NCBI GenBank assembly: GCA_003663415.1
Contig: QMZY01000036.1
Location: 1 to 8,161, forward strand
Reading direction: 5' to 3'
Source: Candidatus Aenigmatarchaeota archaeon
Lineage (GTDB): Archaea; Aenigmatarchaeota; Aenigmatarchaeia; QMZP01
Length of the DNA stretch: 8,161 nucleotides
Shown: positions 6,119 through 8,161 of the stretch, one piece after another
Layout: each line of letters opens with the position of its first letter
How positions within the stretch are numbered: the first letter of the stretch is position 1
Made by a program: the position numbers and the translations under genes
The notes under the pieces: model-generated
The model's input: the letters and a program-made list of their open reading frames with translations, nothing else
Told to the model about the DNA's origin: nothing
The model's database searches: none

Positions 6119-7078
6119 TTAAGGCAGTGCCCTGTATTTTGTTATCTCTAATGCCCACTCTATCAAAAGAACAGCACAAGCCAGCAAAAGAAGATACGTA
6201 ACAGGTCTTATTGTTGATTTTTTATATTCTAGACCAGCTTTCATAGCCTCTTCAAACGAGGTCTTGTTTAGTATTTTAAAATATAAACCCCTGGTTTTAT
6301 TTGCTATGTTTTGAAGCGTTGCCTCGTCTAAATCAGGAAATTCAGCAATTGTTGCATTCTCATTTACCCCTTCCGGCCTTGTAATGTTTGTTATACTTAT
6401 ATTCTCAACGCTTCCTATGCCTATTGCAATAACCCTTATGTGGTTTGATACCAGCGTTTCAATAGAATCATTCACAGGAACGCCTACATTATTTCTACCA
6501 TCTGTTATGAGAATAACTGTTCTGTTCTTTTTTGAATCAGCGAGCAAGGCTGTAGATGTAACAAGCGCTTCTCCGATTGCTGTCCCAGCAGGGGACTCCA
6601 AACTGATATCCTTCAGTTTGTTCACAATAGTGTCTGTTTCTGATGTTGGCTGGAGCTTAACATAGGACTTGCCAGCAAAAGTGACAATGCCGATTTTTGT
6701 GTTTTCAAGCTCTTTGACCCAGTCAATAGCGACTTCTTTTGCAACTTCAAGCCTGTTTGGCGGATAATCAGGAGTGAGCATAGAAGATGATGTATCAACA
6801 GCAAGAACAAAGTCTGTATTGGCTACATACTGACCATAAATAAGAACAGGGTCTGAAATAGCTATAACTATAAGTGTAAATGCTATTGTTCTTAATATAA
6901 TGGGAACAATGCCTACACCCAGAATTTTTCTTCCAATAACCTTTTCCAAAACCTCAAAGTTTCCAAATCTTAAAACCCTCTTTTTTGCTGAGTGTTTGGA
7001 AAGAAGGTAAAGAATTATTATTAAACCCACTAAAAGAATCAAAAGGTTTGCATATTTGTATGAAAATGTCAGTTCCAT
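6119..7078 (-). CDS. BatA-like membrane protein with VWA domain
   Basis: 319 residues arranged as in BatA/aerotolerance-type proteins: two N-terminal membrane helices (about 8-26 and 57-80), a VWA domain (about 88-285) and a C-terminal helix (about 292-310). The metal-ion-dependent adhesion site looks complete: DTSSS (Asp95, Ser97, Ser99), Thr166 in GTAIGEAL and Asp193 in ITDGRNN. The loop 27-56 is strongly basic, so it should be inside and the VWA domain outside. Seven N-x-S/T sequons fall in 185-273, which agrees with an external, possibly glycosylated domain. VWA proteins of this type bind partners through a metal and work with MoxR ATPases; the exact client is unknown. The ATG lies one base after the DUF58 stop, with GAGGT (7087-7091) as Shine-Dalgarno, so the two are coupled. 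Unlike many longer BatA/BatB proteins there is no TPR segment. Confidence 0.93.
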   Translation of the reverse strand: MELTFSYKYANLLILLVGLIIILYLLSKHSAKKRVLRFGNFEVLEKVIGRKILGVGIVPIILRTIAFTLIVIAISDPVLIYGQYVANTDFVLAVDTSSSMLTPDYPPNRLEVAKEVAIDWVKELENTKIGIVTFAGKSYVKLQPTSETDTIVNKLKDISLESPAGTAIGEALVTSTALLADSKKNRTVILITDGRNNVGVPVNDSIETLVSNHIRVIAIGIGSVENISITNITRPEGVNENATIAEFPDLDEATLQNIANKTRGLYFKILNKTSFEEAMKAGLEYKKSTIRPVTYLLLLACAVLLIEWALEITKYRALP

Positions 7079-7079
7079 T

Positions 7080-8042
7080 TTAATAAACCTCGCTGAGTTC
7101 TATATATTTTATCAGCTGCTTAACGAACGGCTCTGTTGTATAGACTTTAAAAATTCCAGCTTTGCTTGACTGGAACTCATTAATAACCATCTGCTCCTGT
7201 TCTTTCGCTAATCTCTCAAATCTTATCCTCACTTTATCAAGGTCAACGCTTTTGACTTTTCCTGTAAACGGGTCAGCAACCCTTATATACCCTGTTCCCT
7301 TTGGAAGCTTTTCATCTCTTATGTCCCTTACCATAATTCCCAAAACCCTGTCAAGTTTTCCGCAAACCATCTTTAACGCGTCTTTCCATTCCTCGCCAAT
7401 ACCTATGAAATCAGATATGATAAACAGAATACTTCTGTCAGAAAGCGTGTTCAAAAGATAAAGCAAAGCCGAGTTTAAATCGCATATTCCGCCATAAAAC
7501 ATAGGATTTACCAACATTTTTAAAACCTTATAATATTGTGATGTGTCTTTTGTTGGTTCTAAAGAAACCTTCATTCCATTGTTAAACATGCCAAAACCAA
7601 CATTATCGCCTGTATCTATACCAGCAAACGTGACAGCTCCGGCTATTACAGCAGCATACTCAGATTTCAATTTATTTTGAGTTCCAAACAGCATAGAGCT
7701 TGAAGCATCAACCAGAACATAAACGTCCAAATCCCTTTCCTCTTCATATTGTTTCACGTAAAGGGTTTTTGACCTTAATGAGGCTTTCCAGTCAATTCTT
7801 GTCGCATCGTCCTGCCCCGGTACATACTCTCTCAAACCAGCAAACTCTATGCCTGTTCCCTTAAAAAGAATCCTGTATTTCAGCAAAAACCTGAATGTTT
7901 CTATTAATTTTTTTACGTCAATGTCAATTTCATTCATCAACTGTTTCAAATTTATAAGGTCTTTGTATTTAGGTTCTCTGTATTTTCCTGCACCCAGGCT
8001 TTTAAGGACCTCCAGAAAACCATGGTTCTCTTTTTCAATCAT
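7080..8042 (-). CDS. DUF58 family protein (MoxR-associated, VWA-like)
   Basis: 320 residues, cytoplasmic, with no membrane segment. It has the DUF58 signature: GIEFAGLREYVPGQD (64-78) and IDWKAS (83-88), then a VWA-like fold starting with VDASSSM (Asp112, Ser114, Ser116) and carrying a later ISDF (Asp211). The usual GGTD loop with the MIDAS threonine reads GGICDL (184-189), so that ligand is changed. DUF58 proteins are constant partners of MoxR AAA+ ATPases and are thought to recruit or respond to the ATPase in assembly or activation of membrane or secreted complexes. Its ATGA start overlaps the MoxR stop by four bases, with GAGGGTG (8051-8057) eight bases upstream as Shine-Dalgarno. The short form, without the N-terminal membrane hairpin of longer DUF58 proteins, is common in this context. 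Confidence 0.94.
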   Translation of the reverse strand: MIEKENHGFLEVLKSLGAGKYREPKYKDLINLKQLMNEIDIDVKKLIETFRFLLKYRILFKGTGIEFAGLREYVPGQDDATRIDWKASLRSKTLYVKQYEEERDLDVYVLVDASSSMLFGTQNKLKSEYAAVIAGAVTFAGIDTGDNVGFGMFNNGMKVSLEPTKDTSQYYKVLKMLVNPMFYGGICDLNSALLYLLNTLSDRSILFIISDFIGIGEEWKDALKMVCGKLDRVLGIMVRDIRDEKLPKGTGYIRVADPFTGKVKSVDLDKVRIRFERLAKEQEQMVINEFQSSKAGIFKVYTTEPFVKQLIKYIELSEVY

Positions 8043-8161
8043 AACACAGGCACCCTCTTTATTATCTCATCTATAATCGAATCCGTAGATATCTCTCTTG
8101 CTTTTCCCTCATAATTCAGAATTATCCTGTGCCTCAAAACCTCTTTTGCAACGTTTCTTAT
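8039..8161 (-). CDS. MoxR-family AAA+ ATPase, C-terminal fragment
   Basis: The last 40 codons of a gene that continues past the window edge. The frame is open to base 8161 and ends at TGA (8039-8041). The translation carries the C-terminal lid signature of MoxR ATPases: VLRHRIILNYEGKA, then a DSIIDEIIKRVPV ending. MoxR proteins are AAA+ chaperone-like ATPases encoded beside DUF58 and VWA genes, as here. The stop overlaps the DUF58 start by four bases (ATGA). The Walker motifs lie outside the window, so ATPase activity cannot be judged here. Confidence 0.9.
   Translation of the reverse strand: MRNVAKEVLRHRIILNYEGKAREISTDSIIDEIIKRVPVL

Overview
This window most likely comes from an AT-rich archaeon. 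A DPANN-type lineage (Woesearchaeota/Pacearchaeota-like) is my best guess, at moderate confidence. The signs are strong GGTG- and GAGG-type Shine-Dalgarno sites, heavy use of ATA and AGA/AGG codons, tight overlapping gene packing, a secreted beta-sandwich protein with a paired-Cys/Trp motif, and a MoxR-DUF58-VWA cluster. There are no tRNA, rRNA, CRISPR or insertion-sequence signals. The only non-coding stretches are gaps of 42 bases or less.

Positions 1-2678 (+ strand) hold two coupled genes. The first is the C-terminal part of a large surface-anchored protein: two tandem Ig-like repeats, a carboxypeptidase-regulatory-like domain, a Cys-pair domain, two further beta domains, one transmembrane helix and a charged cytoplasmic tail. 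It overlaps by one base (TAATG) with a 183-residue protein that is coiled coil almost throughout and has no proline, cysteine or tryptophan. The tail and the coiled-coil protein are plausible partners inside the cell.

Positions 2708-8161 (- strand, converging on the first block) hold a likely operon that reads right to left. In order it contains: the 3' end of a MoxR-family AAA+ ATPase; a DUF58 protein; a BatA-like membrane VWA protein; a soluble protein with a Lys/Glu/Pro linker and a helical C-terminal domain; a small membrane-anchored protein; a membrane zinc protease-like protein (HEYFH motif); and an aldehyde dehydrogenase of the GapN (non-phosphorylating glyceraldehyde-3-phosphate dehydrogenase) type. 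The first three form a well-known chaperone/MIDAS module. The next three have no assigned function and may be its lineage-specific partners. The dehydrogenase is probably a metabolic passenger.

The most interesting local signal is a run of nine T (5104-5112 on the - strand) in the small membrane protein gene. An ATG-initiated frame enters the run and hits a stop soon after it. If the run were one T shorter, the same ATG would read straight into the long frame and give a convincing 99-residue signal-anchor protein. This could be a sequencing error, phase variation, or transcriptional slippage or programmed frameshifting. Other points of note are seven N-glycosylation sequons packed into the predicted external VWA domain, a changed MIDAS threonine in the DUF58 protein, and an unusually long 68-base gene overlap before the protease-like gene.
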